Of a stretch of 52,896 bases of DNA, positions 15,667 through 24,073 are shown piece after piece. Source of the stretch: JAGORM01 sp964406795 (GTDB lineage: Bacteria > Patescibacteriota > Microgenomatia > Levybacterales > GWA1-39-11); NCBI GenBank assembly GCA_964406795.1, contig CAYOTA010000011.1, positions 1 to 52,896 of the forward strand. Direction: 5' to 3'. Position 1 is the first letter of the stretch; each line of letters starts with the position of its first letter. The notes below the pieces were generated by a model that ran no database searches, was not told the DNA's origin, and was given only the letters and a program-made list of their open reading frames with translations. The position numbers were made by a program, and so were the translations under genes.

Positions 15667-15695
15667 TTGACTAACTGGCGTCAATTTTTTATAAT
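15667..15695 (+). promoter_or_regulatory. Promoter of the ATP synthase operon
   Basis: TTGACT (15667-15672), 17 bp, then TATAAT (15690-15695) is close to consensus and predicts a start near 15702 with a leader of about 74 bases before atpB. The same bases contain an inverted TTGAC/GTCAA (15667-15671, 15680-15684) followed by six T, so the stretch could also act as a weak dnaE terminator. Confidence 0.75.
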
Positions 15696-15775
15696 GTATT
15701 TGATCTCAAGATTTTCCTTCGCTACCTTTTAAGGCAGTTCAGGATCAATTGAGAGTTTTTTGTTGAAACACATAC

Positions 15776-16519
15776 ATGGCTTCACTAAAACCTGAAATTA
15801 TATTTGGATCAGAAGGACTTGGGCTTACCAACACGGTTTTGGCTACCTTAGTTACTGATGCAATCCTACTTCTTATAGTTTTCTTGATTGTTAAAAACAT
15901 AAAGGCAATTCCTGGCACGCTTCAAAGCTTGGCAGAATTAGGATTAGGATATTTAGATGATTTGACTACTCAAATTTCAGGAAAGAATGCTGCCAGAATC
16001 TTTCCCTGGTTTGCATCATTCTTTATTTTTATCTTTTTCTCAAACGTAATTGGACTCTTACCGGGGTTTGGAACCATAGGAATCTACCATTTAGAACCAA
16101 CTACCGGTGAAAAAGAGCTTATTCCAGCACTACGCGCGGCCACAAGTGACTTCAACGTCACATTGGCACTTGCTACTGTTTCTCTGGTTGCAACTCATGT
16201 AATTGCCATACAGGTTGTTGGGTTTAGGGAGTATATAGGCCGATTTTTATCATTCCACCCTATATATTTATTTGTAGGAATTTTGGAGATTGTGTCAGAG
16301 CTTTCAAAACTGTTCTCCCTTTCTTTCCGACTTTTTGGTAATATATACGCGGGAGAAGTTGTTTTGATGACTATCTCGGAACTCTCTGCCTTTATCGCTC
16401 CAATTCCATTTATACTGCTTGAAGGAATTGTAGCTTTGGTGCAGGCATTAGTTTTTGCAATGTTAACGATGGTGTTTATGTCAATTCTCGCAACACCGCA
16501 TCACGAAGGAGATCATTAA
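15776..16519 (+). CDS. atpB: ATP synthase Fo subunit a
   Basis: The 247-residue polytopic membrane protein has about six hydrophobic helices. The essential stator arginine is in SLSFRLFGNIYAGE (R185), which faces the c-ring carboxylate during ion transfer. Length and motif match bacterial subunit a. It is the first gene of the operon. No atpI gene precedes it in the window. Confidence 0.95.
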   Translation: MASLKPEIIFGSEGLGLTNTVLATLVTDAILLLIVFLIVKNIKAIPGTLQSLAELGLGYLDDLTTQISGKNAARIFPWFASFFIFIFFSNVIGLLPGFGTIGIYHLEPTTGEKELIPALRAATSDFNVTLALATVSLVATHVIAIQVVGFREYIGRFLSFHPIYLFVGILEIVSELSKLFSLSFRLFGNIYAGEVVLMTISELSAFIAPIPFILLEGIVALVQALVFAMLTMVFMSILATPHHEGDH

Positions 16520-16522
16520 ATT

Positions 16523-16564
16523 ATGAAAACTATACACAAAAAATCGGAAGGGGGTGATTTATAG
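16523..16564 (+). other. 13-codon leader ORF abutting atpE
   Basis: The frame ATG...TAG encodes MKTIHKKSEGGDL and its stop codon directly touches the atpE start (TAGATG). Its codons for SEGGD contain the atpE Shine-Dalgarno. It could couple translation of the c subunit to upstream ribosomes, or be a chance ORF; there is no direct evidence of expression. Confidence 0.35.
16548..16558 (+). promoter_or_regulatory. Strong Shine-Dalgarno of atpE
   Basis: AAGGGGGTGAT matches 10 of 11 bases of the ideal anti-16S sequence AAGGAGGTGAT and lies six bases before the ATG. Few genes in this window have such a site, which fits the need for many c subunits per enzyme. Confidence 0.8.
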
Positions 16565-16771
16565 ATGTCATTTGAAATTACAGGAGGTTTAATAGTAGTA
16601 CTCGGAGGTATGTTCCCAGCAATTGCAATCGCAGTTATTGGTTACAAGGCAATGGAAGCAATAGGACGCAATCCAGAAGCGGCCAGCAAGGTTTTACCAC
16701 CGATGCTTTTGGGTATGGCTTTCGCTGAGGCTATCGCTATTTACTCACTTATTTTGGCCTTTATTAAATAA
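16565..16771 (+). CDS. atpE: ATP synthase Fo subunit c
   Basis: The 68-residue hairpin of two membrane helices is joined by the polar loop GRNPEA (R35-N36-P37). The ion-binding carboxylate is E55 in AFAEAIAIY. The position matching the Na+-ligand Gln of Ilyobacter helix 1 is hydrophobic here, and the residue after the Glu is Ala rather than Ser/Thr. The ring is therefore probably proton-coupled (inference). It is read with a very strong ribosome site, and is followed by a repeat and hairpin tract before atpF. Confidence 0.95.
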   Translation: MSFEITGGLIVVLGGMFPAIAIAVIGYKAMEAIGRNPEAASKVLPPMLLGMAFAEAIAIYSLILAFIK

Positions 16772-17001
16772 AGAAAGAAACAAAAACATTTTCTTTAATT
16801 CGACAGAAAAGAGAAGAAAGAAAAAAGTAATAAATGTTTTTTCTTTAATTCGACGGAAAAGAGAAGAAAGAAAAAAGTAATAAATGTTTTTTCTTTATAT
16901 TCGAGTAATTAGAGTAAACGAAGTATGGTTATATAAAAATATACTTTCGGATTACTCGAATAAGTAGAGACAATATTTTTAATGTTTAGTAAATTATAAT
17001 A
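16772..17001. repeat. 50-bp tandem repeats and long hairpin between atpE and atpF
   Basis: Two nearly identical 50-bp units (from about 16789 and 16839; one change, CGACAG/CGACGG) and a partial third (from 16886) are A/purine-rich on the coding strand with TTTTCTTT starts. A perfect 12-bp inverted repeat (16898-16909 with 16951-16962) follows, with an inner arm (16918-16926 with 16941-16949). The tract sits inside the operon and encodes nothing. It may stabilise the upstream a-c mRNA or reduce read-through into atpF. Confidence 0.8.
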
Positions 17002-17511
17002 ATGGAAATTTTAAACCAATTTGGTTTCAACCCTATTCTGTTTGCAGGACAGATAGTAAATTTTTTAATCTTGGCAATCATTTTTAAAAAGTTTTTATAT
17101 AAACCTATTTTAAAAACACTTAGTGAAAGGCAGAAAAAAATAGCAAAAGGACTCAAAGATGCAGAGGAAGCTGCAAAGGCACTAACTGACGCAGATTCTG
17201 AAAAAGAGGCTATCTTAAATAAGGCATCAAAAGAGGCTGAGAAAATTTTGGATGACACCAAAAAGGCTGCAGAGACTCTAAGAGATGAAATACTTACTGG
17301 TGCCAGAACTGATGCAGATAAAATAATCCAAAGCGCCAAGGCTCAGGTTGACGCGCAGATGGATGAAATGGAAAAACGTGCCAAAAAAGCGTCCTTAGAT
17401 AATTCAGTGGCAATACTTGAAAAAGTTTTGGACGGAATATTTACTAAGGATGAAAAACGCAAAATTATGGATAAAAATATGAAGGTTTTATCAGAACATA
17501 ACAAGAGTTAA
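17002..17511 (+). CDS. atpF: ATP synthase Fo subunit b
   Basis: The 169-residue peripheral-stalk protein has one N-terminal membrane helix (about 12-32) followed by a long charged, Ala/Lys/Glu-rich coiled coil to the C-terminus. The helix contains the typical FNPILFAGQIVNFLILAII segment. It dimerises and, with delta, holds F1 stationary. It is followed after five bases by atpH. Confidence 0.92.
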   Translation: MEILNQFGFNPILFAGQIVNFLILAIIFKKFLYKPILKTLSERQKKIAKGLKDAEEAAKALTDADSEKEAILNKASKEAEKILDDTKKAAETLRDEILTGARTDADKIIQSAKAQVDAQMDEMEKRAKKASLDNSVAILEKVLDGIFTKDEKRKIMDKNMKVLSEHNKS

Positions 17512-17516
17512 TAGAT

Positions 17517-17867
17517 ATGGATACAACAAAATTACGTGAATTTGCAAAACAAGTGGTAAGTAATGGAATCACAAAAGAAAAGGCTAAAAAAGTAATATCT
17601 TTATTAAGTATTCGTGACTTACAAATTTTTAAAAAATTATTGGCACAAGAATTAGAAAAACAAACTGTGCACATCACAACAAGTGAAGACTTGAACCGGG
17701 ATACAAACAAGAAATTAGAAGATATATTTAAGAATAAACGGATTATAAGAAATGTAGATTCTAAAATTGGGGGGGGAATTAATGCTCGAGTTTATGATAT
17801 GATATATGATCTTTCAGTGAGATCGAGTATTGAGAGGGTCGTTGCAAAAGCGCAAGAAGAAATATAA
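17517..17867 (+). CDS. atpH: ATP synthase F1 subunit delta, short form
   Basis: The 116-residue protein corresponds to the C-terminal part of delta. It has the typical end DSKIGGGINARVYDMIYDLSVRSSIERV preceded by an HITTSEDL strand. Typical delta subunits have about 175-180 residues, and the N-terminal six-helix domain that caps the alpha N-termini is replaced by only about 50 residues. Order and frame are intact, so this is a lineage-specific short form rather than a broken gene. The stop is one base before atpA. Confidence 0.85.
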   Translation: MDTTKLREFAKQVVSNGITKEKAKKVISLLSIRDLQIFKKLLAQELEKQTVHITTSEDLNRDTNKKLEDIFKNKRIIRNVDSKIGGGINARVYDMIYDLSVRSSIERVVAKAQEEI

Positions 17868-17868
17868 T

Positions 17869-19413
17869 ATGGCAAAACAAACTGACACAAACATGTTCAC
17901 AACAGATGACTTTATCTCAGAAATAGAGAAAAAATTGTCATTTGTCTCAACTGACAAAACCGTTGAGAATATTGGGGTAATTACTTTTGTAGGAGATGGA
18001 ATTGTAAGAGCTAATGGACTTACTCATGCAGGATTTGGTGAAGAAGTAGAATTTGAAGATAAATCACGAGGACTCGTTCTCAATCTTAATGAAGATGAAG
18101 TATCTATTATTCTTCTATCCAACAATTACACAATTAAAGAAGGTGAGCAGGTAAAAACGACCGGAAAAGTTCTAGGAATAAATGTTTCAGAAGATTTAAT
18201 GGGACGTGTGGTTGACCCACTGGGAAATCCGCTTGACGGAAAAGCACTGAAAGTAAGGACCGGAAAAGAATATTTACTGGAACGCATTGCAGCAGGAGTT
18301 GTCGAAAGACATCCGGTAGACACCCCTCTTAAAACAGGAATTAAATCAATTGATGCTATGACACCAGTTGGACGCGGCCAAAGACAATTAATTATTGGTG
18401 ACCGCAACACGGGAAAAACCGCAATTGCAATTGATACTATTATCAACCAGAAGAAAAAAGATTTGGGACTTAAACAAGTAATTTGTATTTACTGCGCAAT
18501 TGGACAAAAACGCGGAAATATTGCAAAAACAGTAGCATTACTCGATAAAGAAGGCTCTATGAACTACACCATTGTAGTTGCGTCATCTGCCTCAGACCCT
18601 GCATCACTCCAATACCTTGCGCCATTCACAGCAACTGCTATTGCAGAGTACTTTATGGAAAAAGGTGAAGATGTATTGATTGTATATGATGACCTTTCAA
18701 AGCACGCAACAGCGTATCGCCAGTTATCCCTTATTTTGAGACGTCCAGCAGGCCGTGAAGCATACCCAGGGGACATTTTCTATCTTCACAGTAGACTGCT
18801 TGAAAGATCTGTCAGAATGTCCAAAGAAAATGGCGGCGGATCTATTACGTCTTTCCCTATTATTGAAACGCAGGCAAATGATATTTCAGCATATATTCCA
18901 ACAAACGTTATCTCCATTACTGATGGACAGATCTTCTTAGAAGCAGATCTCTTTAACTCCGGAACAAGACCAGCAGTTAACGTAGGTATTTCTGTTTCCC
19001 GTGTGGGAGGTGCCGCTCAGACCAAGCCAATGAGACAGGTTGCTGGACCGGTTAAACTGGAATTGGCTCAATTTAGATCTTTGGCTGCTTTTGCACAGTT
19101 TGGATCAGACTTGGATGAAGCAACTCAGAAAGCAATTGACAGAGGAAGACGTGTTTCTGAAATTTTAAACCAGCCACAATACCAGCCGCTTGACGAAACA
19201 TCCGAAATAATAAATCTGTATGCAGCCACTTCAGGTGCGCTTGATGATTTCCCGGTTGACAAGATTCGGGAATTTGAGTCAAAAGTATCTGGATTTGTAA
19301 AAGCAAAAGCAAAGAAAGTTGTAACTGCAATTGAAAAAGGTGAAAAAATGGATGACAAGATGTTAGCTGAACTAAAAGATGCAGTTATTGCATTTAAAAA
19401 GACAATGATATAA
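17869..19413 (+). CDS. atpA: ATP synthase F1 subunit alpha
   Basis: The 514-residue protein has a beta-barrel N-domain, a nucleotide-binding domain with Walker A GDRNTGKT (177-184; commonly GDRQTGKT), and a C-terminal helical domain. The conserved VGRGQRQLIIGDR and PGREAYPGD segments are present. It forms the non-catalytic part of the alpha3-beta3 hexamer. The ATG at 17869 is chosen over the TTG at 17830, which lies inside atpH and adds a Lys/Arg-rich tail not seen in the family. Confidence 0.96.
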   Translation: MAKQTDTNMFTTDDFISEIEKKLSFVSTDKTVENIGVITFVGDGIVRANGLTHAGFGEEVEFEDKSRGLVLNLNEDEVSIILLSNNYTIKEGEQVKTTGKVLGINVSEDLMGRVVDPLGNPLDGKALKVRTGKEYLLERIAAGVVERHPVDTPLKTGIKSIDAMTPVGRGQRQLIIGDRNTGKTAIAIDTIINQKKKDLGLKQVICIYCAIGQKRGNIAKTVALLDKEGSMNYTIVVASSASDPASLQYLAPFTATAIAEYFMEKGEDVLIVYDDLSKHATAYRQLSLILRRPAGREAYPGDIFYLHSRLLERSVRMSKENGGGSITSFPIIETQANDISAYIPTNVISITDGQIFLEADLFNSGTRPAVNVGISVSRVGGAAQTKPMRQVAGPVKLELAQFRSLAAFAQFGSDLDEATQKAIDRGRRVSEILNQPQYQPLDETSEIINLYAATSGALDDFPVDKIREFESKVSGFVKAKAKKVVTAIEKGEKMDDKMLAELKDAVIAFKKTMI

Positions 19414-19425
19414 CTTTATAAACTT

Positions 19426-20265
19426 ATGGCACAAAATCTACAACTACTTAAAAGAAGAATTAAAACAGCAAAAAACGTTTCTCAAATTGCAAAAGCAATG
19501 GAGATGATGTCAGCTTCCAAAATAAAACGCGCGCAAACAACTGTGGAAAACAATAAGCCTTACGCAAAACGTATTGAAAGTCTTACTGGAAGTCTTATTC
19601 AAAACACGAAAAGATCTAAGTTTAAACATCCATATATAGATGCGAATAAATCTCCTAAAAAGCTTTTGATTGCAATTTCACCAGATCGGGGACTTTGTGG
19701 ATCACTGAACACTAATCTTTTTAAGGCATTAATGGCACAAGAAGATAAAAACACCATTCTTATTACTATTGGAAACAAATTTGAAAGATTTGCGTCGCGC
19801 CTGGATTATGAATTTTTAGCTTCATTTCCTATGGGTACAACACTTCCAAGATATTCTATAGTGTATGAGTTGGTTAAACTAATTGATGAGCAATATAAAG
19901 CAGGAAATGTTTCATCAGTGGAAATTTTATACGCTGAATTCGTTTCATTTTTTGAACAAAAACCAAAAACTCACAAAATTTTACCAATAAACACTGAGGT
20001 AGTTGCAAATAATGAAGAGCTTTACCATCTTTTTGAGCCAGGACCGGTAAAACTACTTGAAACATTACTACCACAATATTTAGAAGTTGCCCTATATAGT
20101 GCGCTGCTTGAAGCATATACTTCTGAGCAAGCGGCTCGCATGGTTGCTATGCAAAATGCAAAAACAAACGCACAGGATATAGCATCTTTCTTAACTCTCA
20201 CGTATAATAAGTTCCGTCAGGAGAAAATTACAAACGAAATTTTGGATCTCGGAAATAATATATAA
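19426..20265 (+). CDS. atpG: ATP synthase F1 subunit gamma
   Basis: The 279-residue rotor shaft has the N-terminal coiled coil beginning LKRRIKTAKNVSQIAKAMEMMSASK-like, a central Rossmann-like domain with DRGLCGSLN (the DRGLCG motif), and the C-terminal helix with ARMVAMQNAKTNAQD. Length is typical. It turns within alpha3-beta3 and couples c-ring rotation to catalysis. Confidence 0.95.
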   Translation: MAQNLQLLKRRIKTAKNVSQIAKAMEMMSASKIKRAQTTVENNKPYAKRIESLTGSLIQNTKRSKFKHPYIDANKSPKKLLIAISPDRGLCGSLNTNLFKALMAQEDKNTILITIGNKFERFASRLDYEFLASFPMGTTLPRYSIVYELVKLIDEQYKAGNVSSVEILYAEFVSFFEQKPKTHKILPINTEVVANNEELYHLFEPGPVKLLETLLPQYLEVALYSALLEAYTSEQAARMVAMQNAKTNAQDIASFLTLTYNKFRQEKITNEILDLGNNI

Positions 20266-20273
20266 AAAAACAT

Positions 20274-21671
20274 ATGAAAGACAAAAATACATTTGGAACA
20301 GTTTCTAGAATTCAAGGAGCAATTATTGACGTTAAGTTCGATTTATCAAACATGCCTGGAATCTATGAGGCTTTGGAAATAGATCTTAATGGACGTACAC
20401 TAACACTTGAAACTGAATTAGAGCTGGGAAATGGTGAAATTCGCGCTATTGCCATGGGTCCTACAGAGGGGCTCAGAAGAGGAACCCCTGTTAAACGCAC
20501 TAATAGCCCTATTCAGGTACCTATAGGACCAGATACTCTTGGAAGAATCTTTAATGTTCTCGGTGAAACAATTGACGGTGGCAAAAAAATCCCTGCAACT
20601 GTTAAACGGGATTCAATTCACAAAGAAGCACCTCTACTTTCAGAGCAAACAACTACTCCTGAAATGCTTGAAACCGGAATTAAAGTTGTTGACCTTATTG
20701 CCCCTTTTGCTAAAGGTGGAAAGGTTGGAATTTTTGGAGGAGCGGGAGTTGGAAAAACAGTTATTATCCAAGAGTTGATCCGTAATATTGCCATAGTTCA
20801 CAAAGGACACTCTGTTTTTGCTGGAGTTGGAGAGCGCACGCGCGAAGGAACTGACCTCTGGAATGAAATGAAGGACAGTGGAACAATTGACAAAACGGTT
20901 TTGGTATTTGGACAGATGAATGAACCGGCAGGAAACAGACTTCGTGTTGGATTGACTGCTTTAACCATGGCAGAATATTTTAGAGACCAAAAAAATGAAG
21001 ATGTACTTTTGTTTATTGATAATGTTTTCCGTTTTGCCCAAGCTGGATCTGAAGTTTCAGCGCAACTTGGTCGCATGCCATCAGCCGTAGGATACCAGCC
21101 TACTCTGGCCTCTGATGTAGGATCACTTCAGGAACGCATTACATCCACTAAAAGCGGTTCTATTACGTCTGTTCAGGCTGTGTATGTTCCGGCAGATGAT
21201 TATACTGACCCAGCACCAGCTGCTATCTTTAATCATTTAGAAGCAACCATTACACTTGAAAGATCCATTGCAGAACAGGGACTATATCCAGCTGTTGACC
21301 CGCTCACATCATCGTCTCGCTTGCTTGACCCAAATATTGTAGGTGCGGACCATTACCAAGTTGCCAGTGAAGTTAAAAGAATTTTACAACGATACAAGGA
21401 TCTTCAAGATATTATTGCAATTCTCGGAATTGATGAATTATCAGATGAAGATAAATTAACGGTTACAAGAGCTCGCAAAATCCAAAGATTCTTAACACAA
21501 CCTATGTTTGTAGCTGAAATATTTACTGGCGCTCCAGGAAAATACGTTAAGATTGAGGACACGGTTAAAGGATTTAAAGAGATTATTGAAGGAAAGCATG
21601 ATTCACTTCCCGAATCTGCGTTTTACATGGCTGGAACCATTGATGAAGTGGTTAAGAACGCTAAAAAGTAA
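20274..21671 (+). CDS. atpD: ATP synthase F1 subunit beta (catalytic)
   Basis: The 465-residue catalytic subunit has Walker A GGAGVGKT (155-162), the catalytic glutamate in GERTREGTDLW, Walker B in DVLLFIDNVFRF, and the SS-DP segment LTSSSRLLDP. The C-terminal region has the DELSEED-like motif DELSDEDK. Each beta site makes ATP in turn. Its start is eight bases after the atpG stop. Confidence 0.97.
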   Translation: MKDKNTFGTVSRIQGAIIDVKFDLSNMPGIYEALEIDLNGRTLTLETELELGNGEIRAIAMGPTEGLRRGTPVKRTNSPIQVPIGPDTLGRIFNVLGETIDGGKKIPATVKRDSIHKEAPLLSEQTTTPEMLETGIKVVDLIAPFAKGGKVGIFGGAGVGKTVIIQELIRNIAIVHKGHSVFAGVGERTREGTDLWNEMKDSGTIDKTVLVFGQMNEPAGNRLRVGLTALTMAEYFRDQKNEDVLLFIDNVFRFAQAGSEVSAQLGRMPSAVGYQPTLASDVGSLQERITSTKSGSITSVQAVYVPADDYTDPAPAAIFNHLEATITLERSIAEQGLYPAVDPLTSSSRLLDPNIVGADHYQVASEVKRILQRYKDLQDIIAILGIDELSDEDKLTVTRARKIQRFLTQPMFVAEIFTGAPGKYVKIEDTVKGFKEIIEGKHDSLPESAFYMAGTIDEVVKNAKK

Positions 21672-21707
21672 TAACTCCATCAACACAGGTTCTACAAGTA
21701 TTCTCGT

Positions 21708-22130
21708 ATGAGCAATTTATCTTTTACACTTGAAATAATTACCCCTGACGGAATCATTTATAATGAAGAAGTAGCTGAAGTGATGCTACCTACTCCAAAA
21801 GGCCAAATTACAGTACTTCCACACCACGTAGCCCTATTTGCAAAACTTGTTGAAGGTGAAATAGTAATTAAGAAAAACGGAAAAGAAACACTTCTGGCTG
21901 TTTTAGGTGGAGTTACTGAAATTGGAAATAATGAAGTTAAAATCTTATCAGACTATGCTGTAAAAGCTGATACTATCGTTATGGCACGAGCACAGGAAGC
22001 AAAAAAGCGCGCCGAAGAGGCATTGGAAAATAAACAAAGTAATGAGGACTTTGCGATGGCTGACCGTGATCTAAAAAAGTCTATATTGGAATTAAAAGTC
22101 GCTGAAAAAATGAAGAGACGGTCAGTGTAG
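21708..22130 (+). CDS. atpC: ATP synthase F1 subunit epsilon
   Basis: The 140-residue protein has an N-terminal beta-sandwich (LEIITPDGIIYNEEVAEV, then PHHVALFAKL and VLGGVTEI) followed by two C-terminal helices (about 88-138). It joins the gamma shaft to the c-ring and, in many bacteria, the helices inhibit ATP hydrolysis. It completes the ATP synthase set. Confidence 0.94.
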   Translation: MSNLSFTLEIITPDGIIYNEEVAEVMLPTPKGQITVLPHHVALFAKLVEGEIVIKKNGKETLLAVLGGVTEIGNNEVKILSDYAVKADTIVMARAQEAKKRAEEALENKQSNEDFAMADRDLKKSILELKVAEKMKRRSV

Positions 22131-22135
22131 AATGT

Positions 22136-22846
22136 ATGCAAAACTCATCCCGCCTTACCAGAACCTCCAAAGACAAACTAAAAAAGCAAAGCATATTTTT
22201 TGGAATTGCAATTCTTGTTCTTCTCGGAATTTTGTTTCAGTTAGGACCCTTCCTTCTTGATTCCGCAGGACGTCTCGTCTCAGGTGGACAAAAAGAAGAA
22301 GTTGTAGTTGATGACGAAAACACTCTAGAGGCTCCATTTATTGTATCTATTCCTGAGGCAACAAATAGTGCCAGAATTCATATACTGGGAAATTCAGTCT
22401 ATGCTGATGCACAAATTGAACTGTATCTCAACGGTAATGAATATGATGTAACACCACTCTCCTCTGATCAGAAATTTATTTTTGATGAAGTAATGCTCAA
22501 GGAAGGAACAAACCTAATCAAAGCACGTGTAAAAAAAGATGGTGCGCTGGGTGAATTTACAAGAAACTATTCTGTCACATATAACTCAGGTGACACAAAG
22601 TTAGAAGTAACAAGCCCAGCCGAAAATGCTGAATTTAAAAGAGGAGATGAAACAATTCAGGTAACTGGTAAGACTGACCCTGACAGTACTATAACAGTTA
22701 ATGGTTCTATTGCCATTGTGGATTCTGAAGGTAACTTTTCATACTTTTTAAAACTTTCAGATGGGGAAAATACAATCTCAATTGACGCTGTAAGTGCAGG
22801 AGGCAAAAATATAAACAAATCTATAAAAGTTACGTATAAGCCTTAG
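22136..22846 (+). CDS. Anchored extracytoplasmic protein with Ig-like domains
   Basis: The 236-residue protein has a basic N-terminus, one membrane helix (about 19-40) and an outside part with two all-beta repeats (about 65-150 and 155-236). The second, with the pattern P-x-x-[NGA]-x-x-[FV]...V-x-G-x-[TA]-x-P...N-G...V-D..G.F, resembles the glucodextranase B / bacterial Ig-like fold common in surface proteins. It follows atpC after five bases and may be co-transcribed, but a link to ATP synthase is not implied. Confidence 0.8.
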   Translation: MQNSSRLTRTSKDKLKKQSIFFGIAILVLLGILFQLGPFLLDSAGRLVSGGQKEEVVVDDENTLEAPFIVSIPEATNSARIHILGNSVYADAQIELYLNGNEYDVTPLSSDQKFIFDEVMLKEGTNLIKARVKKDGALGEFTRNYSVTYNSGDTKLEVTSPAENAEFKRGDETIQVTGKTDPDSTITVNGSIAIVDSEGNFSYFLKLSDGENTISIDAVSAGGKNINKSIKVTYKP

Positions 22847-22870
22847 GCCTTAGAGTGCATAGGCTGTAAT

Positions 22871-24073
22871 TTAAATTTTTCTACTTCCAAACAATATTCC
22901 CATAAGTAATACCATCCAAATAATAATATGACCGTAAAACAATGTGTTTTCAAAAAACGCATTCAAAAGTACTCCAATAAATGAAACAATAACCGAAATA
23001 GAAAATATTCTAAGATTTTTTTCACTCACTTTAGACAAGATTTTAAAGATATTCCAAATAATAAAAAGGGCAACAGCAAATCCAAGAATACCCATGGTCG
23101 CTAAAAGCACAATATAACTATTAGGAAAACCGGCAGCAGCATGAGATACCAAGGCATTTTGAGGGCTCACAATTCCATAGTCTACTTGTACAAATCTCAA
23201 AGTATTATACCCAACTCCTATAAAAGGGTTTTGCACAAATATGAGAAGTCCTTGCATATTTGCGTCAAATCTGGCAAAAATGGACGAAACACGCAAAAGA
23301 TTTACCCCTTCTCCGCCCAAATTTTGCGGCAGAAAAAAAATACCAACTCCAAACACTAATAATAAAACTCCTATTAATTTTCTATATCCCATCAAAAATA
23401 AGAATAATATAATTGAAAAGATAGAAACTATATACGACCCTCTTGAATAGGTTAATAATATAGCAATCTGCAAAAATAACAAGCCAAAAACATAAAACAT
23501 TTTAGTCATAAAAAAAGATTTTTTAAAGTTCTCAGATACGTATGAAAAAAATAATAGAAGAATAAGTAGTATGTATGTACCTGAAAAGTTTGGGTCAAGT
23601 AAAGTTCCAAATAATCTATATAAATGCTCATCCCATCCTAGATAGTATAGGTTACGCAAGTTTGGATAAAAAATGTACTGCACATACCCAAGTGCAACGT
23701 ATGCAAATCCCGATATTATCATAAAAAACTTAAGACGCTGCAATGAGTTAAAAGACAATAATAACAAAGGAATTAAAAGAAGTATGTAGGCATAAAGCCT
23801 AATCAAATATAGAAAAGATGGAATAAATTCTGTCATGCTGTTAACATGAGTTACAATACCAATGATTGATATACCAAAAAGCACAACAAAAGCATACAAA
23901 AATACATTTTTATTTTGCACCAAATACAAAATGACTTTCTTAATAGATACAGCAAGAATTAAAAAAATAATTATGTCCTGAATATATATGTGTACCGATG
24001 GGGTTAATGAAAAACGCGTTAAAACACCTAAAGGAAATGAGGAAATAAGTAGTGTATAGAGAGAAAATATCAT
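22871..24073 (-). CDS. O-antigen ligase/polymerase-like membrane protein
   Basis: The 400-residue protein has about ten to twelve hydrophobic helices. A large extracytoplasmic loop near 265-325 (GVGYNTLRF... AAAGFPNSYIVLLATMG) is the pattern of the Wzy/WaaL family. Such proteins polymerise or transfer undecaprenyl-linked glycans outside the membrane. It is the last gene of the polysaccharide operon, overlapping the preceding gene by four bases. Specific activity (polymerase versus ligase) cannot be told from sequence. Confidence 0.85.
   Translation of the reverse strand: MIFSLYTLLISSFPLGVLTRFSLTPSVHIYIQDIIIFLILAVSIKKVILYLVQNKNVFLYAFVVLFGISIIGIVTHVNSMTEFIPSFLYLIRLYAYILLLIPLLLLSFNSLQRLKFFMIISGFAYVALGYVQYIFYPNLRNLYYLGWDEHLYRLFGTLLDPNFSGTYILLILLLFFSYVSENFKKSFFMTKMFYVFGLLFLQIAILLTYSRGSYIVSIFSIILFLFLMGYRKLIGVLLLVFGVGIFFLPQNLGGEGVNLLRVSSIFARFDANMQGLLIFVQNPFIGVGYNTLRFVQVDYGIVSPQNALVSHAAAGFPNSYIVLLATMGILGFAVALFIIWNIFKILSKVSEKNLRIFSISVIVSFIGVLLNAFFENTLFYGHIIIWMVLLMGILFGSRKI

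Noticed and set aside
16789..16904. CRISPR array
   Set aside because: The 50-bp units are direct tandem repeats without variable spacers, and no cas genes are present.
22839..22865. Possible terminator between the ATP operon and the glycan operon
   Set aside because: The AGCCT/AGGCT stem is only five bp with a long loop, and the following T-run is interrupted; too weak to call.
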